Assembly (NCBI GenBank): GCA_934177725.1
Contig: CAKPPO010000013.1
Location: 1-48,862, forward strand
DNA from: an uncultured Clostridia bacterium
GTDB taxonomy: Bacteria; Bacillota; Clostridia; TANB77; CAG-508
Length of the DNA stretch: 48,862 nt
Reading direction: 5' to 3'
Position numbers and translations under genes: made by a program. Of this stretch, positions 32,032 through 41,202 are shown one piece after another (within the stretch, counting starts at the first letter, position 1; every line of letters begins with the position of its first letter). The notes under the pieces are model-generated. The model made no database searches, was not told the DNA's origin, and worked only from the letters and a program-made list of their open reading frames with translations.

Positions 32032-32406
32032 ATGAAAAACAGAAATACGAAATTAATAATTGCTTTAATTGTTTTTGCCATAATACTATTACTATTTATA
32101 CCAATAGTTAATGCTGATAATGGAGGAGATTTTAATCCAGATACATATAGCCCTAGTAGATTAACAGGAGACGACACAGACAAAGCGGTATCAATAGTAG
32201 CCCCAATATTTGGAGCAATTAGAATTATAGGAATTGCAATATCAATCATTATGCTAATATATTTAGGAATTAGATATATGGTAGGAAGTGTAGAAGAAAG
32301 AGCAGAATACAAAAAGACTATGATACCGATGATTATAGGAATGATATTTCTATTTGCAACATCAACAATAGTCGGAATAATAGCAGAAATAATTTCTAAT
32401 TTTTAA
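32032..32406 (+). CDS. VirB2/TrbC-like pilin subunit 1
   Basis: A 124-aa membrane protein. The ATG at 32032 follows AAAGGAGG; the upstream TTG at 31966 is inside the terminator. A signal peptide (about residues 8-28, cleavage near VNA-D) is followed by a short hydrophilic part and two membrane helices (about 58-82 and 98-120). The helices are joined by a basic loop GSVEERAEYKKTMIP, the layout of VirB2/TrbC pilins. The same loop in pilin 3 (33652) is nearly identical. Likely role: a pilus or surface-filament subunit, or an inner-membrane component, of the type IV machine. Confidence 0.85.
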   Translation: MKNRNTKLIIALIVFAIILLLFIPIVNADNGGDFNPDTYSPSRLTGDDTDKAVSIVAPIFGAIRIIGIAISIIMLIYLGIRYMVGSVEERAEYKKTMIPMIIGMIFLFATSTIVGIIAEIISNF

Positions 32407-32433
32407 TGTATAGATAAGAGAGTGGTGATATAA

Positions 32434-33543
32434 ATGAAAAAAATGAAAATTATAAGTAGGATTGTTTTAATATGTATTATTGCATTATTATATTTTACAA
32501 AGTCATCATTAGCTTTTGATGATCAAGAATTAATAAGAAAATTTCTATCAAAAGAAGCGCTTACTCAGGAAGAAGTGAATCATTTAAAAAATGATAACTT
32601 ATCTCAAGCATTTTATGATGCTACAACTGTTGAGTCTATAAAAGACGAGTTAAAAAATGGATATAGTAATATAAAAGGAAATTCATCAAATAATGATAAA
32701 ATACAAAGTACAACAGATACAAAATCAGGTGCAACTTATTGGAATCCTAAAAATATGGAAAGTCAACTGGATTATTGGCTAAACAAAGGCAAATCATTAA
32801 ATCAAGGAGATCCAGAAGCAATTGCTTCATATCTAAATGGAGCAAATTTGTCATCATTACAGGCACTTACATCAAGTGATATAGATAAAATAGTTAAAAT
32901 ATTAAACAATATTTACTCAAATAAAAATACATCAGCTAGACCAGGAACACAAGCAATAAATAGTTTAACAAACTTTGCAATAAAACTACAAACAGTTAAT
33001 GTTAATGGAAAACATGTAGCAAGTAATTCTCAGATAGAATCATTGACTAAACAGGTAGAAAATTTTAAAGACTTAAAAAATGTCAGTAGAAGAGAAGAAG
33101 AAATAGAAAACATAGTTTCTGATGGTAATACCGGTTCGGTTGACACTAAAAAAATAGACGAAACAAATGATAAATATAATTATCAAGATAGTGATTATAA
33201 AGTAGGAACAACAACTACAGATAAAGCAGAAAGTTCTGCCGATCATAATCTTGGTGAAATATTAACAAGTGCCGATGATTTCTTAAATAATGGAGAAAGT
33301 GAAATAGATGAAAATAAATTAAAGAGTATGAAAGATACAGTTTACAATATATTACTTGTAATAGCAATTATAGTAGCAGTATTTGTTGGGGCAATATTAG
33401 GAATTCAATTTATAATTGGTGGAGCAACTGCAAAAGCAGAAATTCAAAAAGCATTACCTCCATATTTAATAGGTTGTGCAGTGGCATTTGGAGCATTCTT
33501 TATTTGGAAAATAGTAGTAATAATTTTACAAAGTGCAGTATAA
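32434..33543 (+). CDS. Long exported protein ending in a VirB2-like pilin module
   Basis: A 369-aa protein with a signal peptide (about residues 1-27, ending SSLA-F). A hydrophilic Asn/Ser/Asp-rich region of about 270 residues follows with no recognised domain. The C-terminal module has two membrane helices (about 304-330 and 341-366) around AKAEIQKALPPYLIGC, which copies the ...AEYKKTMIPYLVGA pattern of the two short pilins. It is therefore a pilin-like membrane hairpin with a large exported head. It could be a minor tip subunit or an adhesin carried by the machine; that is inference. GTGGTG-type ribosome site. Confidence 0.7.
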   Translation: MKKMKIISRIVLICIIALLYFTKSSLAFDDQELIRKFLSKEALTQEEVNHLKNDNLSQAFYDATTVESIKDELKNGYSNIKGNSSNNDKIQSTTDTKSGATYWNPKNMESQLDYWLNKGKSLNQGDPEAIASYLNGANLSSLQALTSSDIDKIVKILNNIYSNKNTSARPGTQAINSLTNFAIKLQTVNVNGKHVASNSQIESLTKQVENFKDLKNVSRREEEIENIVSDGNTGSVDTKKIDETNDKYNYQDSDYKVGTTTTDKAESSADHNLGEILTSADDFLNNGESEIDENKLKSMKDTVYNILLVIAIIVAVFVGAILGIQFIIGGATAKAEIQKALPPYLIGCAVAFGAFFIWKIVVIILQSAV

Positions 33544-33589
33544 AATATGATTAACAATAAAATATAAAACAAAAAATAGTAAAAAATGG

Positions 33590-33618
33590 TTGAAAAATGA
33601 AAAAATATATATTATAAT
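33590..33618 (+). promoter_or_regulatory. Promoter P2 for pilin 3
   Basis: TTGAAA (33590-33595), 17 bp, TATAAT (33613-33618), with the same GTTGAAAAAT context as P1. It lies in the 108-bp gap before the third pilin gene. Confidence 0.7.
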
Positions 33619-33651
33619 AGAATTAATAATGTAAAGAGGAGGAAAAACTAA

Positions 33652-34032
33652 ATGAAAAAGAGTGTGAAAATAATATCTATAGTGTTAATAGCTTTAACTA
33701 TATTAATGTCTATAAGTAGTATAGTACTAGCAGATAATGACCAAATAACAGCGGCAATAGATAAAATTTCAAAAGGTAATTCTAATGCAAATGTAGATCA
33801 AGTAACTAATTTAGGTGCGACAATAGTTACTATTATGCAAACAGTAGGTATAGTTGTAGCAGTTGTAGTACTATTGGTATTAGGTATTAAATACATGATG
33901 GGTAGTGCAGAAGAAAAAGCAGAATATAAGAAGACAATGATACCATATCTTGTAGGAGCTATCTTAATATTTGCTGCAACTACAATAGTTAATGTAGTAT
34001 ACAATATAGCAAATGGATTTAACGCAAAATAA
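33652..34032 (+). CDS. VirB2/TrbC-like pilin subunit 3
   Basis: A 126-aa protein with a signal peptide (about residues 5-28, cleavage near VLA-D), a short linker and two membrane helices joined by GSAEEKAEYKKTMIPYLVG. It is a clear paralogue of pilin 1, sharing the loop and second helix. It alone has a promoter directly upstream and a strong terminator directly downstream, so it is probably made in much larger amounts than the rest and may be the major subunit. RBS GAGGAGG. Confidence 0.87.
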   Translation: MKKSVKIISIVLIALTILMSISSIVLADNDQITAAIDKISKGNSNANVDQVTNLGATIVTIMQTVGIVVAVVVLLVLGIKYMMGSAEEKAEYKKTMIPYLVGAILIFAATTIVNVVYNIANGFNAK

Positions 34033-34037
34033 TATAA

Positions 34038-34068
34038 TAAAAAAACTAGTTTAAACTAGTTTTTTTAT
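34038..34068 (+). terminator. Terminator inside the secretion locus
   Basis: A perfect palindrome centred at 34052 (ACTAGTTTAAACTAGT) extended by A and T runs. It should end most transcripts after pilin 3. Confidence 0.8.
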
Positions 34069-34148
34069 GTGGAACTTTACAAAAATATAACAAGTATATT
34101 ACAAATATATTAAAAATGCACAAAAGTGCATTTTTTTTTGTTTTTTTG

Positions 34149-34177
34149 TTACATTTTAGAACTATATCTGTTATAAT
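34149..34177 (+). promoter_or_regulatory. Promoter P3 for the secretion core genes
   Basis: TTACAT (34149-34154), a 17-bp spacer and TATAAT (34172-34177), 47 bp before the PrgI-like gene. It explains how the genes after the terminator at 34038 are expressed. Confidence 0.65.
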
Positions 34178-34223
34178 ATAATTAGTTGTATTATATACAA
34201 AAGTAAAGATGGAGGAACTATAT

Positions 34224-34565
34224 ATGGGAACATATAATATACCTAGAAATGTAAAAGGTGAAGGAAGAATTTTATTTATATTTTCAACAAAAAGTTTGCT
34301 ATATACAGCAATAGGCGGAGTGTTGGGATTACCATTCTATTTTATATTTTCAGCATTTAAATTGAATATTGTTGGGATCATAATAATAGCTATATTGGCT
34401 TTAATAGGATTTGTTATAGGAACATTTAAAATACCAGAGATAGGAATAATAAAATCAACTAAAGTTGTTTCAGGGGAAAATATAGATGATGTTATTAAAA
34501 GAGCAATAAAATTTAATAAAGATGGAAAAAGAATATACATAAATACTAATGAGGAGGAAAAATAA
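34224..34565 (+). CDS. PrgI-like membrane protein
   Basis: A 113-aa small membrane protein of the PrgI family, found next to VirB4 in Gram-positive conjugative systems and thought to play a VirB3-like part. The ATG at 34224 is 8 bp after GGAGG; the ATG at 34209 overlaps that site. The N-terminus TYNIPRNVKGEGRIL and the two helices (about residues 25-45 and 50-70) fit the family. The remainder is a basic cytoplasmic tail. It overlaps the next gene by one base (stop/start), showing coupling. Confidence 0.82.
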   Translation: MGTYNIPRNVKGEGRILFIFSTKSLLYTAIGGVLGLPFYFIFSAFKLNIVGIIIIAILALIGFVIGTFKIPEIGIIKSTKVVSGENIDDVIKRAIKFNKDGKRIYINTNEEEK

Positions 34566-35770
34566 TGGGTAGTATACAAATATTAACAATAGTTTTATCT
34601 GTCATATTAATAGTAATGCTAATATTACTAGTAGTATTAGGAATTATATTTGCATCTTCTAAAATGAAAAAGAAAAAAGAGAAAGAAGAGTTAAAGAACG
34701 AGGCAGTTGTTCCTAAAACTAAGAAATATAAAGAATATAGAACAGACTCAATTATGGATTTTATGGAGTTTGATACAGTTGTAGATAATATGATATCTCA
34801 AAAAGATGAATCGAGATTTATTATGATTGTAGAATGTCAAGGAATAAATTATGACTTAATGTCAGAAATGGAGAAAAATTCTGTAGAAGAAGGTTTTATA
34901 CAATTTTTAAATACTCTTCGTTACCCAATTCAAATTTATACCCAAACAAGAACTATAAATTTAGATAGCAGTATACAAACATATAACCAAAAAATAAAAG
35001 AAATAAAAGAGGAACTTGAAAAACAAGAATTACATTATAAACAAATGGAAAAATCAGGTCAATACTCAAAAGAACAATTAGATAGAGTATATTTTGAATT
35101 AACAAAACAAAAAAATTTATATGAATATGGAAAAGATATTGTATATACAACAGAAAAAATGAGTTCAAATAAAAATGTTTTAAGTAAAAAATATTATGTA
35201 GTTATCCCATATTTTGTAGAAGAAATGAATGATTCTGAATTTGACAAAGAAGAAAAGAGAAACATGGCATTTTTAGAACTATATACAAGAGCACAATCAG
35301 TTATTGGAACATTATCTGCTTGTGGAATAAATGGAAAAGTATTAACGTCAAATGAATTAGTAGAATTGCTATATGTAGCATATAACAGAGATGAAGCAGA
35401 AGTTTATGGACTAGATAAAGCTTTAAAAGCAGGTTATGATGAATTATATACAACAGCACAAGACGTAGTGGATAAACAAATGAAAGAATTAGACAGACAA
35501 ATAGAAGACAAAGCATTAGAACTTGCAAAAGAAAAAGTAACAGAAGTAAGAACAGAAAAACAAAAAGCATTAGATGAGAAAAGAAAGAAAGAGAGAGACT
35601 TAATAGGAGAAATAGCAGAATTAATTGTTCAAGAAAATACAGAAATTATAGGACAGGATATTGCTGAAGAAGCAATAAATAGAATTAAAACAAATGAAGA
35701 AGGAGGAGAAAAAAATGTTGCCAAAGAAAAGACAAAAAGAACTAGAAAGACAAAGACAAAAACAGCTTAG
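34565..35770 (+). CDS. Membrane-anchored protein resembling a detached VirB4/TraC N-terminal domain
   Basis: A 401-aa protein. One membrane helix (about residues 6-30) is followed by an alpha/beta domain (about 55-275) with EYRTDSIMDFMEF, FIMIVECQGINYDLM, RYPIQIYTQTRTINLDSS and VIPYFVEEM. This resembles the N-terminal, non-ATPase region of VirB4/TraC proteins. The C-terminal 110 residues are a charged helix (KERDLIGEIAELIVQEN) ending in a Lys/Arg/Thr tail. The following VirB4 gene overlaps its end by 56 bp and encodes a protein with a short N-terminal region, so the pair may represent a split VirB4. It has no Walker motif. Confidence 0.6.
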   Translation: MGSIQILTIVLSVILIVMLILLVVLGIIFASSKMKKKKEKEELKNEAVVPKTKKYKEYRTDSIMDFMEFDTVVDNMISQKDESRFIMIVECQGINYDLMSEMEKNSVEEGFIQFLNTLRYPIQIYTQTRTINLDSSIQTYNQKIKEIKEELEKQELHYKQMEKSGQYSKEQLDRVYFELTKQKNLYEYGKDIVYTTEKMSSNKNVLSKKYYVVIPYFVEEMNDSEFDKEEKRNMAFLELYTRAQSVIGTLSACGINGKVLTSNELVELLYVAYNRDEAEVYGLDKALKAGYDELYTTAQDVVDKQMKELDRQIEDKALELAKEKVTEVRTEKQKALDEKRKKERDLIGEIAELIVQENTEIIGQDIAEEAINRIKTNEEGGEKNVAKEKTKRTRKTKTKTA

Positions 35771-37697
35771 AGAAGACTATACTAATCCAGATGAATATCA
35801 AATCTTAAAGAAAAAGACAATAAAAGAACTAATAGCACCAGCTGGAATTGATGCTAGTAACATAGATCATTTAGAGATAATTTCAAATGTTACAAGATAT
35901 GCAAGAAGCTTCTTTGTATCTACGCTTCCAAGAATGGCTACATTTCCAGAATTATTTAGAGACATGTATTTGTTTGGTGATATAAATACATCTGTATTTA
36001 TTGAACCAATAGCAGAATCTAGATCACAAAACGAATTAAACAGGGTAATAAATGAACTAGAAACAGAAAGAATTGTTGCAGCAGATAGGGGAAATATCAA
36101 CAGAGAAAGTACAATTGGACAAAAAAGATTTGAAGCAGAGCAATTAAGAGATGAAATTGCAGCAGGATATAATAAATTATTTGAGGCATCTATTGTTTCT
36201 ACTTTATTTGCATATAGTTTAGAAGACTTAAACAGACTTACAAAATTGCTAGACACAGAGATGTCAAAATCTTTAGTAGGAGTTAAAAGCGCTTGGGGAA
36301 TGCAAGAAGAGGCTTTTAAAAGTAATATTCCACTAATGGAAAATAAAATAAAGAAAAAGCATACATTTGATAGACGTTCAATGGGAACAATATTTCCATT
36401 TACAACTTCTGAAGTTGGACATCCTACGGGAATACCACTTGGATTTAATAAACAAACAGGAGTACCAATTTTATTTGATAATTTTCATTCATCACTTACA
36501 AATTATAACATGGTTATATTTGCTAAGTCTGGTGCAGGTAAATCTGTTACAATGAAGACTCTAATTTCACGTAGTGCTGTATTAATGGGAATACAAAGTT
36601 TGGCACTTGATGCCGAGGGAGAATATTCAATAGTAGCAGAAAGCCTAGGGGGAATTAACGTAGTACTTAGTCCTACATCAAAAACAGTTATCAATTTGTT
36701 TGATATTGAGCCAGAAGTAGTAAAAGATGAAATAACAGGAAAGACTAGAACAGTTGTAAATGTTGAAAATAAAGTAGAAGATGTAACACAGGCACTTCTT
36801 ACTATGGCAAGAGGTAGTACAAGATCACAAGAAGTTAATGAACTTACAAAACAAATTATATCAGAGGCAGTAGCAGAAGAATATGCAGCTGTTAATATAA
36901 ATAGTAATCCTTCAAGTTTATATGAATCAAATGATATTATAACTGGTGATGTATTAGGAAGACAAAAAAAGCCAATGCCAACAATTGGTTCTTGGTATAA
37001 AAGAATACTAAAAAAGGCCGAAGAAAATAAAAATCCAGATTATCAATTTCACTATAGTTATTTAATAAAAGTTATGAAACAATACATAAGAGAGTATAAC
37101 GGACAGATGGCATACTTTGACGGACAGTCTACATTTGACTTATTAGATGGAACACTATTTATAAACCTAGATATTTCTCAACTAGAAGAAAGATTTGCAA
37201 GACCACTTGCACAACAAATTTTACTTTCTTGGATTTGGGAAAAGTATGTTAAGAAAAATAGTGAAGATAGAACAAAGGCTTCTAAAAAAAGAGTTTTAGT
37301 AGATGAGGCATGGATGTTACTTCCATACCCAGAAGCCGTAGACTTTTTAAATACAATGGCACGTCGCGCTAGAAAAAGAAATGTATCTTTGGCGATTATT
37401 TCTCAAAGATTTCAAGACTTTTATGAGAAACCAGAAGCACAAGCGGTTCTAACTTCATCAGACACAAAATTATTTTTAGCGCAAGATAAATCTGAAATAC
37501 AATATTTAAAAGAAGTATTTAAACTAAGTTCTGGAGAAGCAAATTTCCTAGTTACTTGTTTAAAAGGAGAAGGACTTTTAAAGGTAGGAGCAGATACAGC
37601 TATAATTCAAATAAGACCAACACAAAAGGAATTCGAATTTGTTGAAACAAATATTAACAAATTAGTACAAATGAATAAAAAAAGAGATCTATATTAG
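35715..37697 (+). CDS. VirB4-type secretion ATPase
   Basis: A 660-aa ATPase that powers assembly of the type IV system. The ATG at 35715 follows GAAGGAGGAG; the upstream ATG at 35694 precedes that site. Walker A FAKSGAGKSVT is near residues 269-279, followed by LALDAEGEYSIVAES. Walker B is RVLVDEAWMLLPYPEA with the family's ...ARRARKRNVSLAIISQRFQDF after it. The C-terminal VLTSSDTKLFLAQDKSEI fits VirB4/TraE. The reading frame overlaps the previous gene by 56 bp, implying coupled synthesis. No DNA-pumping VirD4 protein is present nearby, so this is the only ATPase of the machine seen here. Confidence 0.93.
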   Translation: MLPKKRQKELERQRQKQLREDYTNPDEYQILKKKTIKELIAPAGIDASNIDHLEIISNVTRYARSFFVSTLPRMATFPELFRDMYLFGDINTSVFIEPIAESRSQNELNRVINELETERIVAADRGNINRESTIGQKRFEAEQLRDEIAAGYNKLFEASIVSTLFAYSLEDLNRLTKLLDTEMSKSLVGVKSAWGMQEEAFKSNIPLMENKIKKKHTFDRRSMGTIFPFTTSEVGHPTGIPLGFNKQTGVPILFDNFHSSLTNYNMVIFAKSGAGKSVTMKTLISRSAVLMGIQSLALDAEGEYSIVAESLGGINVVLSPTSKTVINLFDIEPEVVKDEITGKTRTVVNVENKVEDVTQALLTMARGSTRSQEVNELTKQIISEAVAEEYAAVNINSNPSSLYESNDIITGDVLGRQKKPMPTIGSWYKRILKKAEENKNPDYQFHYSYLIKVMKQYIREYNGQMAYFDGQSTFDLLDGTLFINLDISQLEERFARPLAQQILLSWIWEKYVKKNSEDRTKASKKRVLVDEAWMLLPYPEAVDFLNTMARRARKRNVSLAIISQRFQDFYEKPEAQAVLTSSDTKLFLAQDKSEIQYLKEVFKLSSGEANFLVTCLKGEGLLKVGADTAIIQIRPTQKEFEFVETNINKLVQMNKKRDLY

Positions 37698-37713
37698 GGG
37701 GAAAAAGTAAAAA

Positions 37714-40209
37714 ATGAAAACTTTTGCAAAGAAAGCAACTATACAAAAGATAATAATTGCAATACTAACGGTACTTTGTATTAATTTCATAATTCCAACA
37801 TATTCTCATGCAGACTTTGGGGGAGTTTTGGCGAGTCCAATAGTAGATTTCTTCTGTTCAATTGGAGATGTTGTTACAAATTTACTTCAAAAATTTATGA
37901 TGGGAGAATGGGGAAGTAATGAAGTAAATCTCTCACTTAATGCTTTTCTGATAGACAAAAACGATTTTTATTCAGAAAGTAATAAATATGATAAGAGCTC
38001 AAATCCACATGGATGGTCTAAATCAAATAGATTTGGTATAGATAAAGATAAAATAGTAGAAGTTAATCCAGATGAAGAATTTGATAAAGGATGGCTTAAT
38101 ACAAAAGATTCTTACTATATACCTGTGGCAACATATAGTCCAGAGCAAATATTTTCTAACAATGTTCCATGGCTAGACATTAACTTTATTAATCCTAAAT
38201 TTGGAAGTGACAGTAGTTCAGGAGCCTTACAAAAAGTAATATCAAATTGGTATATATCACTTAGAAACTTATCATTAGTAGGACTTTTATGTATATTAGT
38301 ATATGTAGGTATAAGAATGATGATATCTAGTACAGCCTCTGATAAAGCTAAGTATAAGCAAATGTTTACAGATTGGCTAGTAGCAATATGTATATTATTC
38401 TTTTTACATTACATAATGTCATTTGTATTAACCATGACCGATGCTATTTGTGCGACTTTAGGTGGTGATGGTACATACACAGTAGTTATAAATGATAAAA
38501 CTGAAGATGCATATTTCCCTACAAATTTACTAGGGGTAGCAAGATTTAAGACACAATCTGCAGACTTCTTTACAAAATTTACATACTTTATATTTTATAT
38601 GGCACTGGTTACATATACGGCTATATTTACTATACATTATTTAAGAAGGTTAATAATGATGGCGTTTTTAACAATTATAGCCCCACTTGTAGCATTTACG
38701 TACCCTATAGATAAAATGGGAGATAGTAAAGCACAAGCCTTTGAAACATGGTTTAGGGAATATATGTTTAACGCACTTATCCAGCCATTCCATTTAATTA
38801 TATATACCGTTTTTGTTGGTACCGCTATGGATTTGGTTCAACAAAATATGTTATATGCGTTGGTAGTTATGGCATTTATTCTTCCAGCAGAGAAATTGTT
38901 GAAGAAATTATTTGGATTTGATAAAGCACCACTTGGAACTATGGGAGCGTTAACTGGATTTACACTTGGATCATTGGCATCTAAAATTGGAAGTGGCAGC
39001 AAAGGAGGAGGAAAAGCTAGTGCAGGCTCAACAGGAAAAGGCGGAGCAGATAGTTCAGATGATAAACCAGTTAGATATGAAAGAAAACATGGAACAGATG
39101 GAATTAATTTACCTAATGGCGGTGGAAACTCTAAAGGTAAGTTAGATGATGGCGCAGAGGATCCAAATGCAGGAATAGATAATTCTAAACAAGCAATGGA
39201 AAAATATTTGTCAGAAGGAGGAAATCAAAACGCAGATGGAGAATATTTTAATCCTTGGACAGATGAATATGATGCAAGCTATGATCCAACAAAAGATGTT
39301 GCATATAATGATAAATTGAATGCTAATAATATAAATGATGAACAGACAAGAATGCCACAAGAACCAATGAATGAACAAGAAACTGAAACAGAAACTAAGA
39401 AAGAACCAGGAAGAATAAGACAAGGTGTTAGAAACCTTGTAAGTGCACACGGCGGAGCAAAAGGAATTGCAAGAGGAACAGGAAGAGCAATAAAAGGTGT
39501 TGCAAAATTTGGTGCAAAAACAGCATTCAAATTGGGTGCAGCAACAGCCGGAATTGGAATAGGAATGGCAAGTAATTCAGGACTTACAGGAGTAGCTGGT
39601 GCAATAGCTGGTGCAGCAGCAGGTAGTACAATAGCGGATAAAATGCTTCAAGGTGGAAAAGGTATAGGAGGTGCAGCAAGAGGACTTGCAGCCGCTGCAA
39701 GTGAATCTTTCCGTCAAGAAGTAGATACATTTAATGGAAATACGGACAGACAAGATGAAGCAAGAATTAAAGGCTTTATGAAAGATTCTAGAAATGAGCA
39801 ATACCTAAGAGATAAATGGACAAAAGAACATGGAGGAAAAGCACCATCTAAAGCTCAAATCAAACAACAAATGCAAGATATAAGACCATATTTAGATGAA
39901 GGTATGACAGATATTGCAGCAATAACAAGAGCACAAAAAGCAGAAAAATATGGAATAGATGCAAATCAATCTGCAAAAATAGCATTACTTGCACAAGATA
40001 GAAAAATAGATTCAAAAGTTTTAGGAGATCAAAAGCAATATGAACAAAGAAAAGCAGACTTTACACAAGAATTTATTGGAAAAGGTCAAGATGAAAAGAC
40101 AGCAGCTAAGAATGCAGACTGGATTCTAAATGTAATGAAAGCACAAGTTGGACAATCTCATAACCTAAAAGTTGATGAAAAAAACGGTAAGAGATTATTA
40201 AATAAATAA
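37714..40209 (+). CDS. VirB6/TrbL-like polytopic channel protein
   Basis: An 831-aa protein with a signal-like first helix (about residues 10-32). A hydrophilic part of about 150 residues follows, then six or so helices between about 185 and 400, including SLVGLLCILVYVGIRMM, FFLHYIMSFVLTMTD, RRLIMMAFLTIIAPLVAFTY and FHLIIYTVFVGTAMDLV. This is the core seen in TrbL/VirB6 proteins. The last 400 residues are hydrophilic, with a Gly/Ser stretch (SGSKGGGKASAGSTGKGG), an Ala/Gly-rich helical stretch near 590-670 and charged helices to the end. The long tail is probably cytoplasmic. Its position after virB4 fits the usual Gram-positive order. Confidence 0.82.
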   Translation: MKTFAKKATIQKIIIAILTVLCINFIIPTYSHADFGGVLASPIVDFFCSIGDVVTNLLQKFMMGEWGSNEVNLSLNAFLIDKNDFYSESNKYDKSSNPHGWSKSNRFGIDKDKIVEVNPDEEFDKGWLNTKDSYYIPVATYSPEQIFSNNVPWLDINFINPKFGSDSSSGALQKVISNWYISLRNLSLVGLLCILVYVGIRMMISSTASDKAKYKQMFTDWLVAICILFFLHYIMSFVLTMTDAICATLGGDGTYTVVINDKTEDAYFPTNLLGVARFKTQSADFFTKFTYFIFYMALVTYTAIFTIHYLRRLIMMAFLTIIAPLVAFTYPIDKMGDSKAQAFETWFREYMFNALIQPFHLIIYTVFVGTAMDLVQQNMLYALVVMAFILPAEKLLKKLFGFDKAPLGTMGALTGFTLGSLASKIGSGSKGGGKASAGSTGKGGADSSDDKPVRYERKHGTDGINLPNGGGNSKGKLDDGAEDPNAGIDNSKQAMEKYLSEGGNQNADGEYFNPWTDEYDASYDPTKDVAYNDKLNANNINDEQTRMPQEPMNEQETETETKKEPGRIRQGVRNLVSAHGGAKGIARGTGRAIKGVAKFGAKTAFKLGAATAGIGIGMASNSGLTGVAGAIAGAAAGSTIADKMLQGGKGIGGAARGLAAAASESFRQEVDTFNGNTDRQDEARIKGFMKDSRNEQYLRDKWTKEHGGKAPSKAQIKQQMQDIRPYLDEGMTDIAAITRAQKAEKYGIDANQSAKIALLAQDRKIDSKVLGDQKQYEQRKADFTQEFIGKGQDEKTAAKNADWILNVMKAQVGQSHNLKVDEKNGKRLLNK

Positions 40210-40241
40210 AAAATTAAATAATTATAAGGAGGACTACTTGC

Positions 40242-41186
40242 ATGAATAGATTAATAAGATTGTGGAATCAAAACAGGAAGAAAATCATAGTAACAGTGCT
40301 GGCAGTGGTCTTCCTTATTGTTGTTATACAGATTTTAAATCAATTTGCAAAAAAGAATAACCAAAAGAAAGAGGATATAAGTAATACTATAAATACAGAG
40401 GTACCATTACCAACCAAGTCTGTTATAAGTGAAAAAACAGTTTCTAGTGAAGTTACAAAAAATAATGTTAATGTAATAGATAAATTTATTAAATATTGTA
40501 ATAATGGAAATATTCAAGAAGCTTATGATTTATTGTCAGATGAATGTAAAGTAGCATTATATCCAACAGTGGATAAATTTAAAGGATTATATTATAATAA
40601 TATTTTTTCAGAAAATAGAATTTATAATATTCAAAATTGGATTTCGTATAATTCATATAATACATATTTAGTAGATTTTTATAATAATGTAATGGCTACA
40701 GGAAAAGTCGAAAACACAATTGAGTATCAAGACTATATAACAATAAATGAAAAAAATGATAACAAAATTAATATTAATAGTTTTATTAAATATGATGAAA
40801 TAAATACTATATTTGAGGATGATACATTTAAATTTGTTGTAATAGGAAGGCAAGTATATAAAGAATACGAGATATATACGATGCAAGTTGAAAATAAAAC
40901 AGACAAAGATATACTACTAGATACAAAAAATAAAACAGATAGTTTATATATTAGAGACAGCCAAAATGTAGTATATAAAGCTATATTATCAAGTTTAACT
41001 ACTGAAGACCTAACAGTATATGAAAATAATACAATTAAACTTAATATTAAGTTTAACAAAAAATATAATGGAGCATCCAATAAGATAAAACATATTATTT
41101 TTACAGATATAGTAAAAGACAATGAAGTATATGAACAAAATAAAGAAAACTATAAAGAAAGACTAAGAGTGACAATAGAAATATAG
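40242..41186 (+). CDS. VirB8-like membrane protein with an NTF2-type domain
   Basis: A 314-aa bitopic protein. A short basic N-terminus and one membrane helix (about residues 14-35) are followed by a linker and an extracellular domain. That domain opens with IDKFIKYCNNGNIQEAYDLLSDECKVALYP, the signature of the NTF2-like fold used by VirB8/TcpC proteins. A second beta-rich part (about 200-314; FVVIGRQVYKEYEIYTMQV, then ENKTDKDILLDTK) resembles a DUF4352/immunoglobulin-like fold. RBS AAGGAGG. The same helix signature appears three times in the protein at 44078, so the two are probably related parts of one scaffold. Confidence 0.65.
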   Translation: MNRLIRLWNQNRKKIIVTVLAVVFLIVVIQILNQFAKKNNQKKEDISNTINTEVPLPTKSVISEKTVSSEVTKNNVNVIDKFIKYCNNGNIQEAYDLLSDECKVALYPTVDKFKGLYYNNIFSENRIYNIQNWISYNSYNTYLVDFYNNVMATGKVENTIEYQDYITINEKNDNKININSFIKYDEINTIFEDDTFKFVVIGRQVYKEYEIYTMQVENKTDKDILLDTKNKTDSLYIRDSQNVVYKAILSSLTTEDLTVYENNTIKLNIKFNKKYNGASNKIKHIIFTDIVKDNEVYEQNKENYKERLRVTIEI

Positions 41187-41202
41187 AAAATAGGTGGTGA
41201 AT

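Noticed and set aside
34565..35770. Intact VirB4 ATPase call for the 401-aa protein
   Set aside because: No Walker A or B motif is present; only the region resembling the VirB4 N-terminal domain is seen.
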